25,748 bases of DNA from assembly GCA_023412745.1 (NCBI GenBank), contig JAEZBZ010000274.1:1-25748 (forward strand), given 5' to 3'. Both the position numbers and the translations under genes were made by a program. A model generated the notes under the pieces. That model did no database searches. It was not told the origin of the DNA and saw only the letters and a list, made by a program, of their open reading frames with translations. Shown here piece by piece: positions 15,368 through 22,919 of the stretch. Source of the DNA: Pseudomonadota bacterium. GTDB taxonomy: Bacteria; Pseudomonadota; Alphaproteobacteria; Rhizobiales; Hyphomicrobiaceae. Position 1 is the stretch's first letter. Every line of letters begins with the position of its first letter.

Positions 15368-16306
15368 TTAAGTCGCGGTCAGATCGCTCGCCACGCCAAT
15401 GAGCATAGCGCGGGCCCAGCTGAGTGATAAATCGCGCTGCGCTCCAATAGCCCAGAGCAGTGATAGCGTGGAGCGTCGCGGTGGGCAGAGGCGTAGCACC
15501 CGCAGGCCAGGATAAGCTTTCACGAGCGCCGCAGCGGTGCGGTCAGGCATAGACGCGACAAGATCCGATGCCTGGATCGCAGCACCCACAGCCGCATAGC
15601 CGGGCAGGCTCAACATGAGCTTACGATGCTGATCACCTCTGCCCAGTTCTACATCCAGATAGTTCTGGGTGATCGGCCAAGGTAGCGGATACACGTTCGG
15701 CAGCTCCAGAAACGCGTCCGTGGTGAGAACATCGGGGCCGGCATAGGTAGGAGAGAGTGGCCCGGCCAGGACCACCATCTCATCTTCCCAAAGGCGCTGA
15801 GTGCCCACAACCTCATTTGCCGGGGTGTGCCCGCCGACCGCCATCACAAAATCGATTCGTCCGCTGGCCAGGTCGCCCTCGTAGCTGCGACGCTCGAACC
15901 CCTCGATCGCAAGAGACCAGCCCGGTGCCGTCTTGCGGAGGTGAGCGGCGAGCGCAGGGATCAACGTCAATTCAAGGGCACCCGGCGAAACAACCCGGAG
16001 CACCCGGCGAGTCTTGGCGGGATCGAATGTCGCTGATGATACCGAATCGGTGCCGAGATAGCTGTCGAGCGAGGCGATCAGTTGCTCGAGCGGGCGTGTC
16101 ATTGCTTCTGCACCGGCCGTCGCAACCATGCGGGAGCCAACACGCACGAACAGAGGGTCTTTGAAGGCGCGCCTAAGCCGCGCGAGAGCGTGACTGACCG
16201 CTGATGGTGTGATGTGAAGCCGCTGGGCTGCTCGGGTCACGCTCTGCTCGTCCAGCAGGGCTTTAAGCACTTTGAGCAGGTTGAGATCGAGGCGCTGCCA
16301 GTTCAT
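15368..16306 (-). CDS. LysR-family transcriptional regulator
   Basis: A 312-residue LTTR. The N-terminal winged helix-turn-helix covers residues 1-60 (LDLNLLKVLKALLDEQSV, then TRAAQRLHITPSAVSHALARLR), followed by DPLFVRVGSRMVAT, as in the NodD/NahR/PcpR branch. The effector-binding domain spans about residues 85-305. The ATG at 16306 starts the usual MxxxDLNLL pattern; an ATG at 16324 would add six residues. It is divergent from the beta-lactamase-like gene with about 100 bases between starts, the layout used by ampR-ampC and penR-penA pairs, so it probably controls that gene. Its helix-turn-helix is not of the AmpR type. Confidence 0.9.
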   Translation of the reverse strand: MNWQRLDLNLLKVLKALLDEQSVTRAAQRLHITPSAVSHALARLRRAFKDPLFVRVGSRMVATAGAEAMTRPLEQLIASLDSYLGTDSVSSATFDPAKTRRVLRVVSPGALELTLIPALAAHLRKTAPGWSLAIEGFERRSYEGDLASGRIDFVMAVGGHTPANEVVGTQRLWEDEMVVLAGPLSPTYAGPDVLTTDAFLELPNVYPLPWPITQNYLDVELGRGDQHRKLMLSLPGYAAVGAAIQASDLVASMPDRTAAALVKAYPGLRVLRLCPPRRSTLSLLWAIGAQRDLSLSWARAMLIGVASDLTAT

Positions 16307-16409
16307 CGATGACTTGAACCACATTCATGATGAGCTGAATAGATGCCATTATGCTCATGGTCGAGGCCGTATTATCGGTTGGCTACCAGACACAGCCCCG
16401 GACGCCACC

Positions 16410-17408
16410 ATGCCACTCCGACTGCTCATCGCCGCGACCGCACTCGCGTTCAATGTAACCACCACCAGTGCGGGCTCACTGGTCGAGACCGCCCAGCTTG
16501 AGGCAAAGCTGATAGCGCTGGCTGCCGCTGCCCATCCTGGGCGTGTCGGCATCTGCGCCCAAAGCGGCGGCGGTCGGCCGGTATGCGTGAACGGCGACCA
16601 GCGGTTTTCACTGCAGAGCGTGATGAAGGTTGTTGTCGGAACCGCTGTGATGCGGGCAGTGGACGACGGCAAAATGCGGCTCGAAGATCGCGTAACCCTG
16701 CGGCGCGAGGATCTCAGCGTCAACATCCAGCCCCTTGCGGATATCGTTCTGAGGGACGGCGCGTTCGAGACCACGATCGACGATCTGGTTCGTCGTGCAG
16801 TTGTTGAGAGCGACAGCGCAGCAACTGACTTCCTGATCGCCAGGCTGGGAGGCGTCCGCGCTGTTCAGGCTCTTCTCATGGAGGCCGGGCTAGTCGACAT
16901 CCGCATCGATCGAACCGAGCGCGAACTACAGACCGAGGTAACTGGGCTGAAGTGGTCCCCCTCCTTTGTCGATCCGGGGCGGCTCAAGGCAGCGCGTGCC
17001 AGCGTTTCGCAAGAACGCCGAGCCGCAGCGTTCCAGGTCTACCTCAAGGATCCGCGCGATACGGCTACGCCACTTGCGATGGTGACTTTCCTGCATAAAC
17101 TCGCGGCAGGCCGTCTGCTGTCACCAGCTTCTACGAGGCATTTCCTGGCCGTCATGTCGCAGACGATCACGTTTCCGGATCGCCTGCGAGCGGGAACTCC
17201 CGCCGGTTGGACCGTGGGTCATAAGACGGGCACGAGCCATACCTTCAACGGCGTCAATGGTGTGACCAACGACGTCGGGCTCCTCACCGCGCCGGACCAG
17301 GGCTTCGTAGCAATCGCGGCATTCGTGGCAGAATCCCGATCATCCGCACCGGAGCGTGCAGCGGTAATCGCCGATGCAGCGCGGTTGGTAACTGAGGCCT
17401 ATCGGTAG
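16410..17408 (+). CDS. bla: Class A beta-lactamase-family serine hydrolase
   Basis: A 332-residue secreted serine hydrolase. A hydrophobic N-terminus ending TTTSAG (about residues 1-21) looks like a signal peptide. The SxxK motif is SVMK (Ser70, Lys73), the second motif reads SDS (Ser134-Asp135-Ser136) instead of SDN, the omega loop reads DRTERELQ with the general-base Glu170 but Gln174 where Asn is usual, and the third motif is KTG (Lys272). The catalytic Ser, Lys and Glu are all present, so penicillin hydrolysis is plausible, though the spectrum cannot be read. The ATG at 16410 is chosen because the signal peptide begins there; the frame is open upstream to 16272, overlapping LysR. It is slightly longer than typical (about 290). 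Confidence 0.82.
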   Translation: MPLRLLIAATALAFNVTTTSAGSLVETAQLEAKLIALAAAAHPGRVGICAQSGGGRPVCVNGDQRFSLQSVMKVVVGTAVMRAVDDGKMRLEDRVTLRREDLSVNIQPLADIVLRDGAFETTIDDLVRRAVVESDSAATDFLIARLGGVRAVQALLMEAGLVDIRIDRTERELQTEVTGLKWSPSFVDPGRLKAARASVSQERRAAAFQVYLKDPRDTATPLAMVTFLHKLAAGRLLSPASTRHFLAVMSQTITFPDRLRAGTPAGWTVGHKTGTSHTFNGVNGVTNDVGLLTAPDQGFVAIAAFVAESRSSAPERAAVIADAARLVTEAYR

Positions 17409-17543
17409 AGATCTGCGCATGGACCGCGGGCGTTGACGTACGACCATCGCCGGGGTCCCGCTTAGTCGGCGGCCTGCTAAGCTGTCGCTTGCTGAGGACC
17501 GCGGCGGACAAGGTTAACGCAGCGGTCTCGACGGGCAATGAAC

Positions 17544-17567
17544 ATTCAATTATACGAAACTTTGAAT
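17544..17567. promoter_or_regulatory. AT-rich dyad upstream of tusA
   Basis: ATTCAA and TTGAAT form an inverted repeat with a 12-base centre, in an AT-rich island 35 bases before the tusA start and overlapping a possible TATAAC -10 element at 17567-17572. The ATTC...GAAT orientation is like operators of ArsR-type sulfur regulators, though those I recall have an 8-base spacer. The dyad is seen; its role is inferred. Confidence 0.3.
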
Positions 17568-17601
17568 ATAACCTGCCCCCGCCGATCTCCGGAGACCCTC
17601 G

Positions 17602-17832
17602 ATGGCCGACAAGACCCTCGATACCCAGGGCCTGAACTGCCCGATGCCGATCCTCAAGGTGAAGAAGGCCATCACCGAGGTTCCCAAGGGCGGCACCCTG
17701 GAAGTCCTGGCCACTGACCCCGGCTCCATAGACGACTTCGAGGCATTCTGCAGCGCCACCGGCAATTCGCTGCTGGAACACTCGGAATCCGGCGGCGTCT
17801 ATCGCTTCATCATCCAGCACACCGCGGCCTGA
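17602..17832 (+). CDS. tusA: TusA-family sulfurtransferase
   Basis: A 76-residue cytoplasmic sulfur carrier. The active-site motif GLNCPMPILKVKKAI contains the conserved CPxP with Cys13, which carries persulfide sulfur; the rest follows the two-layer alpha/beta TusA fold with the central GGTLEVLATDPG strand-turn. Length is normal (about 75-80). A CGGAGA ribosome site precedes the ATG. TusA hands sulfur to DsrE3-type proteins and to tRNA thiolation or sulfur-oxidation systems. Given DsrE and LbpA nearby, a part in sulfur oxidation is likely, but a housekeeping tRNA-thiolation role is not excluded. It appears to be transcribed alone: a 7-bp stem without T-run (17865-17883) follows it. Confidence 0.93.
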   Translation: MADKTLDTQGLNCPMPILKVKKAITEVPKGGTLEVLATDPGSIDDFEAFCSATGNSLLEHSESGGVYRFIIQHTAA

Positions 17833-17962
17833 CCAGCTTTAGCGCCCGCGCCCGCGCCAAGTCCCTGGGCAGCTGGTGCCCGGCATCGCCCGAATAGCTG
17901 CATTTTACCCGTGCAGCCGCGGTCGTGTTCGTCGTAGTGTCCCGCCAACCAGGAGGAACACG

Positions 17963-18982
17963 ATGGCGGACATGCGCTACAGGGTACTTGGGCGCTCGGG
18001 AACACGCGTCAGCGAGCTGTGTCTCGGCACCATGAATTTCGGCGGGCCGACCGACGAAGACGCCGCCCGCAGCATCGTCGATCATGCGCTCGACCACGGC
18101 GTCAACTTCATCGATACGGCGAACGTCTATACCGAAGGCCAGTCGGAGGAAATTCTCGGCCGCATCCTGAAGGGCCGGCGCGACAAGGTGATCCTCGCGA
18201 CCAAGGTTGCGCAACCCACGGGTTCGGGGCCAAACGATCGCGGGCTGTCCCGGATCCACGTGACCAGCGCGGTGGAAGCCAGCCTCAAGCGGCTGCAGAT
18301 GGATACCATCGACCTGTACTATACGCACCGGGTCGATCCCGACACGCCATGGGAAGAGGTCATCGAGACCTTCGCCACGCTGATCCGCAGCGGCAAGATC
18401 CGCAACTGGGCGCTGTCCAACGTCCGCGCCTGGCAGATCGCACATATCAACCATCTGTGCCGCAGCGCCGGCCTGCCCCAACCGGTAGCACTGCAGCCCT
18501 ATTACAACCTCATGAACCGCCAGCCCGAAGTCGAGGTGCTGCCCGCCGCCCGGGAGTTCGGACTAGGGGTCGTACCGTACAGCCCGATTGCGCGCGGCGT
18601 GCTCACGGGCAAATACCGCGTCAACACGGCACCCGAGGCCGGCACCCGCGCCGCCCGCCAGGACAAGCGGATGATGGAAACCGAATGGCGGCCCGAGTCG
18701 CTGAAAATCGCCGAGGATCTCAAGGCCCACGCCGAGGCGCGCGGCACCACGCCGGTAGCGTTTGCCGTCGCCTGGGTACTGAACAACCGCGCGATTTCCT
18801 CGGTCATCGCCGGACCGCGCACGCTCGATCAGTGGAAGAGCTACTTCCCAGCGCTGGATGTGGTCTGGCAGGCCGCAGACGAAGCCCTGGTCAACACGCA
18901 TGTTGCGACGGGCCACGCCTCGACCCCCGGCTACACCGACCCCGGCTACCCGATCGAAGGCCGCTACCCGATGGTGGGTTGA
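17963..18982 (+). CDS. Aldo/keto reductase
   Basis: A 339-residue NADPH-dependent aldo/keto reductase with the full TIM-barrel length. The catalytic Asp and Tyr lie in FIDTANVYTEGQSEEILG, the Lys in LATKV, and the His in YYTHRVDPDTPW. The cofactor site near the end reads SSVIAGPRTLDQ. The family reduces aldehydes and ketones; the substrate is unknown. The start at 17963 follows a strong AGGAGG site, which rules against an in-frame ATG at 17876. It lies 130 bases after tusA on the same strand with no clear functional link to it. Confidence 0.92.
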   Translation: MADMRYRVLGRSGTRVSELCLGTMNFGGPTDEDAARSIVDHALDHGVNFIDTANVYTEGQSEEILGRILKGRRDKVILATKVAQPTGSGPNDRGLSRIHVTSAVEASLKRLQMDTIDLYYTHRVDPDTPWEEVIETFATLIRSGKIRNWALSNVRAWQIAHINHLCRSAGLPQPVALQPYYNLMNRQPEVEVLPAAREFGLGVVPYSPIARGVLTGKYRVNTAPEAGTRAARQDKRMMETEWRPESLKIAEDLKAHAEARGTTPVAFAVAWVLNNRAISSVIAGPRTLDQWKSYFPALDVVWQAADEALVNTHVATGHASTPGYTDPGYPIEGRYPMVG

Positions 18983-18998
18983 TCGGACTGCCGAAATT

Positions 18999-19032
18999 GC
19001 GACCGCGCCGCCCTCGCGGATGGCGCGGTTGC
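18999..19032 (+). terminator. Possible terminator hairpin after the aldo/keto reductase gene
   Basis: GCGACCGCGCC pairs with GGCGCGGTTGC (11 bp, one G-T pair) around a 12-base loop, 17 bases after the stop. No T-run follows, so it may be a hairpin of another kind or assist factor-dependent termination. Confidence 0.35.
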
Positions 19033-19044
19033 TACCACGGACGC

Positions 19045-19074
19045 TTGACAGCCACCACACTCGCCGACCATAAC
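19045..19074 (+). promoter_or_regulatory. Likely promoter of the tRNA-Val gene
   Basis: A perfect TTGACA (-35, 19045-19050) is followed after 18 bases by CATAAC (-10, 19069-19074), placing the start about ten bases before the tRNA. The spacing and the tRNA context support a sigma-70-type housekeeping promoter. Confidence 0.55.
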
Positions 19075-19092
19075 GGCGGTCCCGAACGGTCA

Positions 19093-19167
19093 GGGCGGTT
19101 AGCTCAGCGGGAGAGCACACGCTTCACACGCGTGGGGTCACTGGTTCAATCCCAGTACCGCCCACCA
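19093..19167 (+). tRNA. tRNA-Val, anticodon CAC
   Basis: A 75-nt cloverleaf. The acceptor GGGCGGT pairs with ACCGCCC, the D stem is GCTC/GAGC and the anticodon stem CACGC/GCGTG encloses loop TTCACAC, giving anticodon CAC (reads GUG, Val). The variable loop is GGGTC, and the T stem ACTGG/CCAGT encloses TTCAATC. The 3' CCA is encoded in the DNA (19165-19167). Confidence 0.97.
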
Positions 19168-19402
19168 TGATTTTCCCCTAAATCACTTAGAACGCGCGGG
19201 CTTTCGGAGGCCCCGATACGGTTGCCGCAAGCGTACACCTTTTAGTAAGTCGCGGTGCATTGGTGCCCCCATCGGGCGCAGCGCCTGCTCAGGTAAACTT
19301 AATCCGCGCTTCAGTATCCCAATTATGACGGGATATGCGAACGCGCATGGGCTGACTAGGGTTGTAGACCGAGATACCAGCCCGTCGCCCGCGAGCACCA
19401 CA

Positions 19403-20464
19403 ATGGCTAGAACCGAAGCGCTGCCTGCCCGCGGACGTCGACCATTCCGAACGCTTCTGCGATGGCTGGCCACGGGCTTCCGCACCCTGGTCCTGGGGCT
19501 GCTCGTCACCTGGGCGACGCTCGCCATTTACTACTCGAACCTGCCCTGGTCTCAACTCAGGCTGGCGGCAGCGCTAGCCTTTGCTGCCTTCGCGGTCTGG
19601 GCGCTGTGGGTTTCTCGCAAACGGCGCACTCTGGCGTTCCTCGCCGTTTACGCTGCCGTAGTGGCGTGGTGGATCGCAATCCCGCCATCGCACGATCGCG
19701 AATGGCGGCCGGAAGTCGCGGTGATGCCGCGGGCCATCGTCGAAGGCGACCGCGTCCGCTTCACCGGCGTGCGCAATTTCGATTACCGCAGCCGGAATGA
19801 TTTCACCGTGCGCCACGAGGAGCGGGTCGTCGAGCGCTCGCATATCACCGGCATCGACTTTTACGTCTCTTATTGGGCTGAAGGGCCAATCGGGCACACC
19901 TTCCTGAGCTTCGTGTTCGACAATGCGCCACCACTGGCCATGTCCATCGAAACGCGCCCCGAAATCGGCGAAAGCTTCGACCCGATCGCCTCGATGTTCA
20001 AGCAGTTCGAGCTGATCTACATCGTCGGCGAGGAGCGCGATGTGGTCGGCGTCAGGAGCAATCACCGCAATGAGGCCGTCTATCTCTACCGGCTCAATAC
20101 CTCAGCGGAAGACGCTCGGCGCCTGTTTGATGTCTACGTACAGCGGATCAATCAGCTCGCGGACCGGCCGGAGTTTTATCACCTGCTGAGCAACAGTTGC
20201 ACGATCAACATCATCCGCTACGCCAATGCCGCCGGTCGCGCCGGACGGTTCGACATCCGGCATCTGCTGAACGGCCTGATCGACAGCTATCTCTACCATT
20301 CGGGCCGCATCGATACGACGCTGCCGTTTGCGGAATTGCGAGAACAGTCCCGGATCAATGCGGTCGCGCAAGCCGCCGGGGAACCCGTTGATTTCCCCGA
20401 CCGCATTCGCGTGTCTCTGCCGACCATCCCGCAATCTCAGCCTGCCGGCTCGAAAGCCGAATAG
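19403..20464 (+). CDS. DUF4105 (Lnb N-terminal-like) membrane protein
   Basis: A 353-residue protein with three N-terminal hydrophobic segments (about residues 26-45, 53-71 and 76-94) and a soluble domain that matches DUF4105. Conserved-looking residues are His165 in GPIGHTFLSF and Cys266 in LLSNSCTINI, suggesting a thiol-histidine active site facing the periplasm. In Bacteroides the DUF4105 protein Lnb acylates lipoproteins; whether that applies here is unknown, since alphaproteobacteria normally have Lnt. The start is uncertain: 19403 (MARTEALPARG) is preferred because the basic-then-hydrophobic N-terminus begins there, but an ATG at 19325 is in frame. No strong ribosome site precedes either. 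Confidence 0.8.
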   Translation: MARTEALPARGRRPFRTLLRWLATGFRTLVLGLLVTWATLAIYYSNLPWSQLRLAAALAFAAFAVWALWVSRKRRTLAFLAVYAAVVAWWIAIPPSHDREWRPEVAVMPRAIVEGDRVRFTGVRNFDYRSRNDFTVRHEERVVERSHITGIDFYVSYWAEGPIGHTFLSFVFDNAPPLAMSIETRPEIGESFDPIASMFKQFELIYIVGEERDVVGVRSNHRNEAVYLYRLNTSAEDARRLFDVYVQRINQLADRPEFYHLLSNSCTINIIRYANAAGRAGRFDIRHLLNGLIDSYLYHSGRIDTTLPFAELREQSRINAVAQAAGEPVDFPDRIRVSLPTIPQSQPAGSKAE

Positions 20465-20503
20465 GGGGCCCTGTGCTGGCGCGAGTGTGGCCGGCGGCCG
20501 CAA

Positions 20504-21010
20504 TCACCCGCGCGACAAGCTGATGGTGACGCCGCGCAGATTGGAGCCTTCGGTCGAGATCGAAACGGCCTGGGTCGATGAGCCATAAGTCACCGACATG
20601 GAGCCCGTCAGTCCACCGCCGACGATCGACATCCGAATGCTGCCCGCGTTGGCGCTCCCCGTCACGTCGCCTCCGGCGTTGAAGGTTCGCTCCTCCCACT
20701 TGCCGGTGACCTTGCCATTGTGGTTGTGCAGACTGGCGCGGATCTCGATCTTGTAGCTGGTCGACGCACAGCGAATAGCCAAGCCCAGCTCATCAGAACC
20801 TTTCGGATTATAGTATGCGCGACATGTAATCCGCTCCGACTTTCCGTCGGCGAACCGGACCTGTCCACCGCCGCTCCAGCTCCCGCCCAATGAAGCGAAT
20901 GGCCCCGACGCCCTTGCCTCGACAGTTTGAGCCACGGCCACGATTGTCCCAACAGACATCGTCAACGCTGAAGCAATGGCGACTGCCGCGAGGCGTGTTT
21001 GCAAACCCAC
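20504..21010 (-). CDS. Small secreted protein, paralogue of 21992-22477
   Basis: A 168-residue hypothetical protein with a signal peptide (hydrophobic stretch LAAVAIASALTMSVGTIVAVA, predicted cut near AVAQ). The mature part is Gly/Ser-rich beta-type sequence: GSWSGGGQVRF, then SERITCRAYY, LAIRCAS and GKWEERTFNAGGDVTGSA, ending in SNLRGVTISL. Two cysteines (in ITCRAYY and AIRCAS) are conserved in the paralogue and could form a disulfide. The GTG at 21010 is chosen because GGAAGGGGAA lies 5-10 bases upstream; an in-frame GTG at 21061 lacks such a site. Function unknown; it may bind or line the cell surface. Confidence 0.78.
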   Translation of the reverse strand: MGLQTRLAAVAIASALTMSVGTIVAVAQTVEARASGPFASLGGSWSGGGQVRFADGKSERITCRAYYNPKGSDELGLAIRCASTSYKIEIRASLHNHNGKVTGKWEERTFNAGGDVTGSANAGSIRMSIVGGGLTGSMSVTYGSSTQAVSISTEGSNLRGVTISLSRG

Positions 21011-21174
21011 GAAATTTCCCCTTCCATAGCAAGCGGTGTTGTTAGCCCACACGCGAAGCACGCTTGTCTATTTGGGCATCCGAGGCGAGCGCCTGCAAGC
21101 CCCTGAATGTTTCCGTTTGGCAACACGGGGCCTGCCCGGTTGATAAAAAGGCCGTCAAGGCACGTTTCGAAACG

Positions 21175-21205
21175 AAAAACGCCGCCGGGAGCACCGGCGG
21201 CGTTT
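21175..21205 (-). terminator. Rho-independent terminator of the cold-shock gene
   Basis: Read on the minus strand, AAACGCCGCCGG / CCGGCGGCGTTT forms a GC-rich stem with a 5-base loop and runs into TTTTTCG. It lies 35 bases beyond the cspA stop. Confidence 0.85.
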
Positions 21206-21239
21206 GAATTCGATCATTCAGCTCGATGACGAGACTGGA

Positions 21240-21452
21240 TCAGGCCAGCTCAACCTGACCTGCCTGCTTGCCGCGGCCGCGGCGGTCATCTTCGAGCACG
21301 AAAGAAACCTTATCGCCTTCGTTCAAAGAACGAATGCCTGCGCGCTCGAGAGCCGTGGCATGCACGAACACATCGTTTCCGCCCTGCTCTGGCTTAATGA
21401 AGCCGAAGCCCTTGGCTGTGTTGAAGAACTTCACAACTCCAGTTATCCGCAT
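21240..21452 (-). CDS. cspA: Cold-shock protein, CspA family
   Basis: A 70-residue single cold-shock domain. RNP1 is KGFGFIKP (residues 14-21) and RNP2 is DVFVHATAL (residues 27-35); the overall length is normal. It binds single-stranded nucleic acid and acts as an RNA chaperone. The ATG at 21452 is preceded by GAAAAAGG. The long upstream non-coding stretch (over 500 bases) would allow the structured leader usual for csp genes. Whether this copy responds to cold cannot be told. Confidence 0.95.
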   Translation of the reverse strand: MRITGVVKFFNTAKGFGFIKPEQGGNDVFVHATALERAGIRSLNEGDKVSFVLEDDRRGRGKQAGQVELA

Positions 21453-21991
21453 AGGGTAACCTTTTTCCCATTCAAAAAGCGTGCAGAAAGCCAGTCATAG
21501 GGCCTCACGCATGGCCCTGAGATCTCAGATATCGGGAAAGTACCGGCCGGTGAGGGTCGCGCTTATCCTTAGATCGTGAGGGCGCGCGCCACAGCAGCGA
21601 GCACCGGCGAGGTCGATATGACGTGTTCGAGCTGGAATTGCAAGACGCCGCCCAGAGCATTCGCAAGCAAGCCTGCCCCCTAAAATGCAGGTACGACATA
21701 CCTTTAATGCGCCTCCGAGCAATCAAACACGACGCTGTGAAGGGGCACCTGCAAGGTTACCCCTGCAGGCGCCCGAACTGCGCGATGCGCACTTGGAAGG
21801 GGGACGTACGCATCCTGCAGTTTAAGGCGAACGCCCGATCACTTGTTTGGTTCCCCGTCAGTTAATTTTTTTCTGAGGCCCCATAAGATGGCGCCGCGGG
21901 GGAGGCTGGTCGTGCGTTTCATGGGCAGATTGGCACAAAGTGCCCAGCCATAAAAGATTGCGGCCGGCCATCATGTATCTGGGATGCACCG
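21453..21991. other. Intergenic region upstream of cspA with a hairpin
   Basis: About 540 bases without a credible gene; short open frames here have no family features, signal peptide or good ribosome site. It probably holds the cspA promoter and leader. A clear inverted repeat GGGC-A-CCTGCA ... TGCAGG-C-GCCC (21743-21774, 10-base loop) and a small dyad GGCAC-AAA-GTGCC (21932-21944, possibly the end of the downstream secreted-protein transcript) are visible. A T7 run stands at about 21864-21872 with no stem next to it. Confidence 0.5.
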
Positions 21992-22477
21992 TTACCGACG
22001 CCGCAGGCCGATGCGGACACCGCGCAGGGATGTATTCTGGGTGCTGATGGAGACGGTCTGGTGCGTGCGCGAGACCGAAACGTTCATCGATCCGGAAATG
22101 CTGCCCGACAACCGCAGCACGACGCTGCTGTTATTTGCCCTCCCGGCGGCCGATCCCGAAGCATTGAAATTGCGCTCTTCCCAGGACCCACTGACACGGC
22201 CGCGGTTGTTGGTCAGACGCCCGCGGATCTCGATCCTGTTCGACGCGCTGGCGCAGCGAATCGACATGCCGAGCTGCCGGCCGCCTTCGGAGTTCGTATA
22301 ATACGCGTTGCAGCGCAGCGTTTCCGATTGGCCGCCTTCAAACTGAATGCGGCCGTTGCCGGCCCAACTGCCTTGCAGCGTGGAAAACGGGCTTTGAGCC
22401 TCGGCCGCGCCGCTCAGCGCGAAAAACCCGCATGCGGCCGCAGCAAATCCTAAAACTCCCAAACGATAAGGCGGCAT
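21992..22477 (-). CDS. Small secreted protein, paralogue of 20504-21010
   Basis: A 161-residue hypothetical protein with a signal peptide (about residues 1-28, ending SGAAEAQ). The mature part lines up with the paralogue throughout: FSTLQGSWAGNGRIQF, SETLRCNAYYTN, MSIRCASASNRIEIRG, GSWEERNFNASG and TSLRGVRIGLRRR, with the same two cysteines. The C-terminus is more basic. The ATG follows an AAAGGAG site. Function is not recognised; the repeated layout suggests a small extracytoplasmic beta-structure protein. Confidence 0.82.
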   Translation of the reverse strand: MPPYRLGVLGFAAAACGFFALSGAAEAQSPFSTLQGSWAGNGRIQFEGGQSETLRCNAYYTNSEGGRQLGMSIRCASASNRIEIRGRLTNNRGRVSGSWEERNFNASGSAAGRANNSSVVLRLSGSISGSMNVSVSRTHQTVSISTQNTSLRGVRIGLRRR

Positions 22478-22673
22478 TAGAGGAACTCCTTTGGCATGGC
22501 ACCGACTGTGCCGCGCACCTATGACAACTGTATTATCACCCTGTCGCGACTTGCCGAACGCACGATCCGCAATCCGCGTTCCTGTCCGACGCCACGTGAG
22601 CAGGTAAATCGACGATGCCCAGTCTATGTCATGCCGTCGGACGGTTGAAGCCGCCGACCGGGGTTTTGCAAAG

Positions 22674-22913
22674 TCAGTAAGCGGTTCGTTTGCGCCGGCC
22701 TACAATTGACACGAGCGCAATGAGCACGATGGGCGGCCCTACCCCGATCAGCGAATGGCGCAGTACATGGCGCTGCACTTCGCGCTCATGCAGCGCCACG
22801 ACCTGCGGATCACGCCCTACATCGAGCGGAAGAGCGGGCCAGCTTTCCATCGCGCGCATGCCGATGAAAGCCATCCAACCAATTGCTACGATCAATAGCA
22901 GCGCGCGTATCAT
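22674..22913 (-). CDS. Small membrane protein of unknown function
   Basis: A 79-residue protein with two hydrophobic helices (about residues 3-20 and 54-72), a short charged middle (VVALHEREVQRHVLRHS) and a basic C-terminus (GRRKRTAY). It starts 6 bases after the stop of the DUF4139 gene, so it is very likely co-transcribed and co-translated with it, which is the main support that it is real. The family is not recognised. Confidence 0.65.
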   Translation of the reverse strand: MIRALLLIVAIGWMAFIGMRAMESWPALPLDVGRDPQVVALHEREVQRHVLRHSLIGVGPPIVLIALVSIVGRRKRTAY

Positions 22914-22919
22914 GGCCGA

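Noticed and set aside
18019..19170. A 383-codon plus-strand frame overlapping the aldo/keto reductase and the tRNA
   Set aside because: It runs through the tRNA gene and is a frame-shifted, Arg-rich reading of the reductase.
21505..21865. Short open frames between cspA and the second secreted protein
   Set aside because: No ribosome sites, signal peptides or family features; more likely leader or intergenic DNA.
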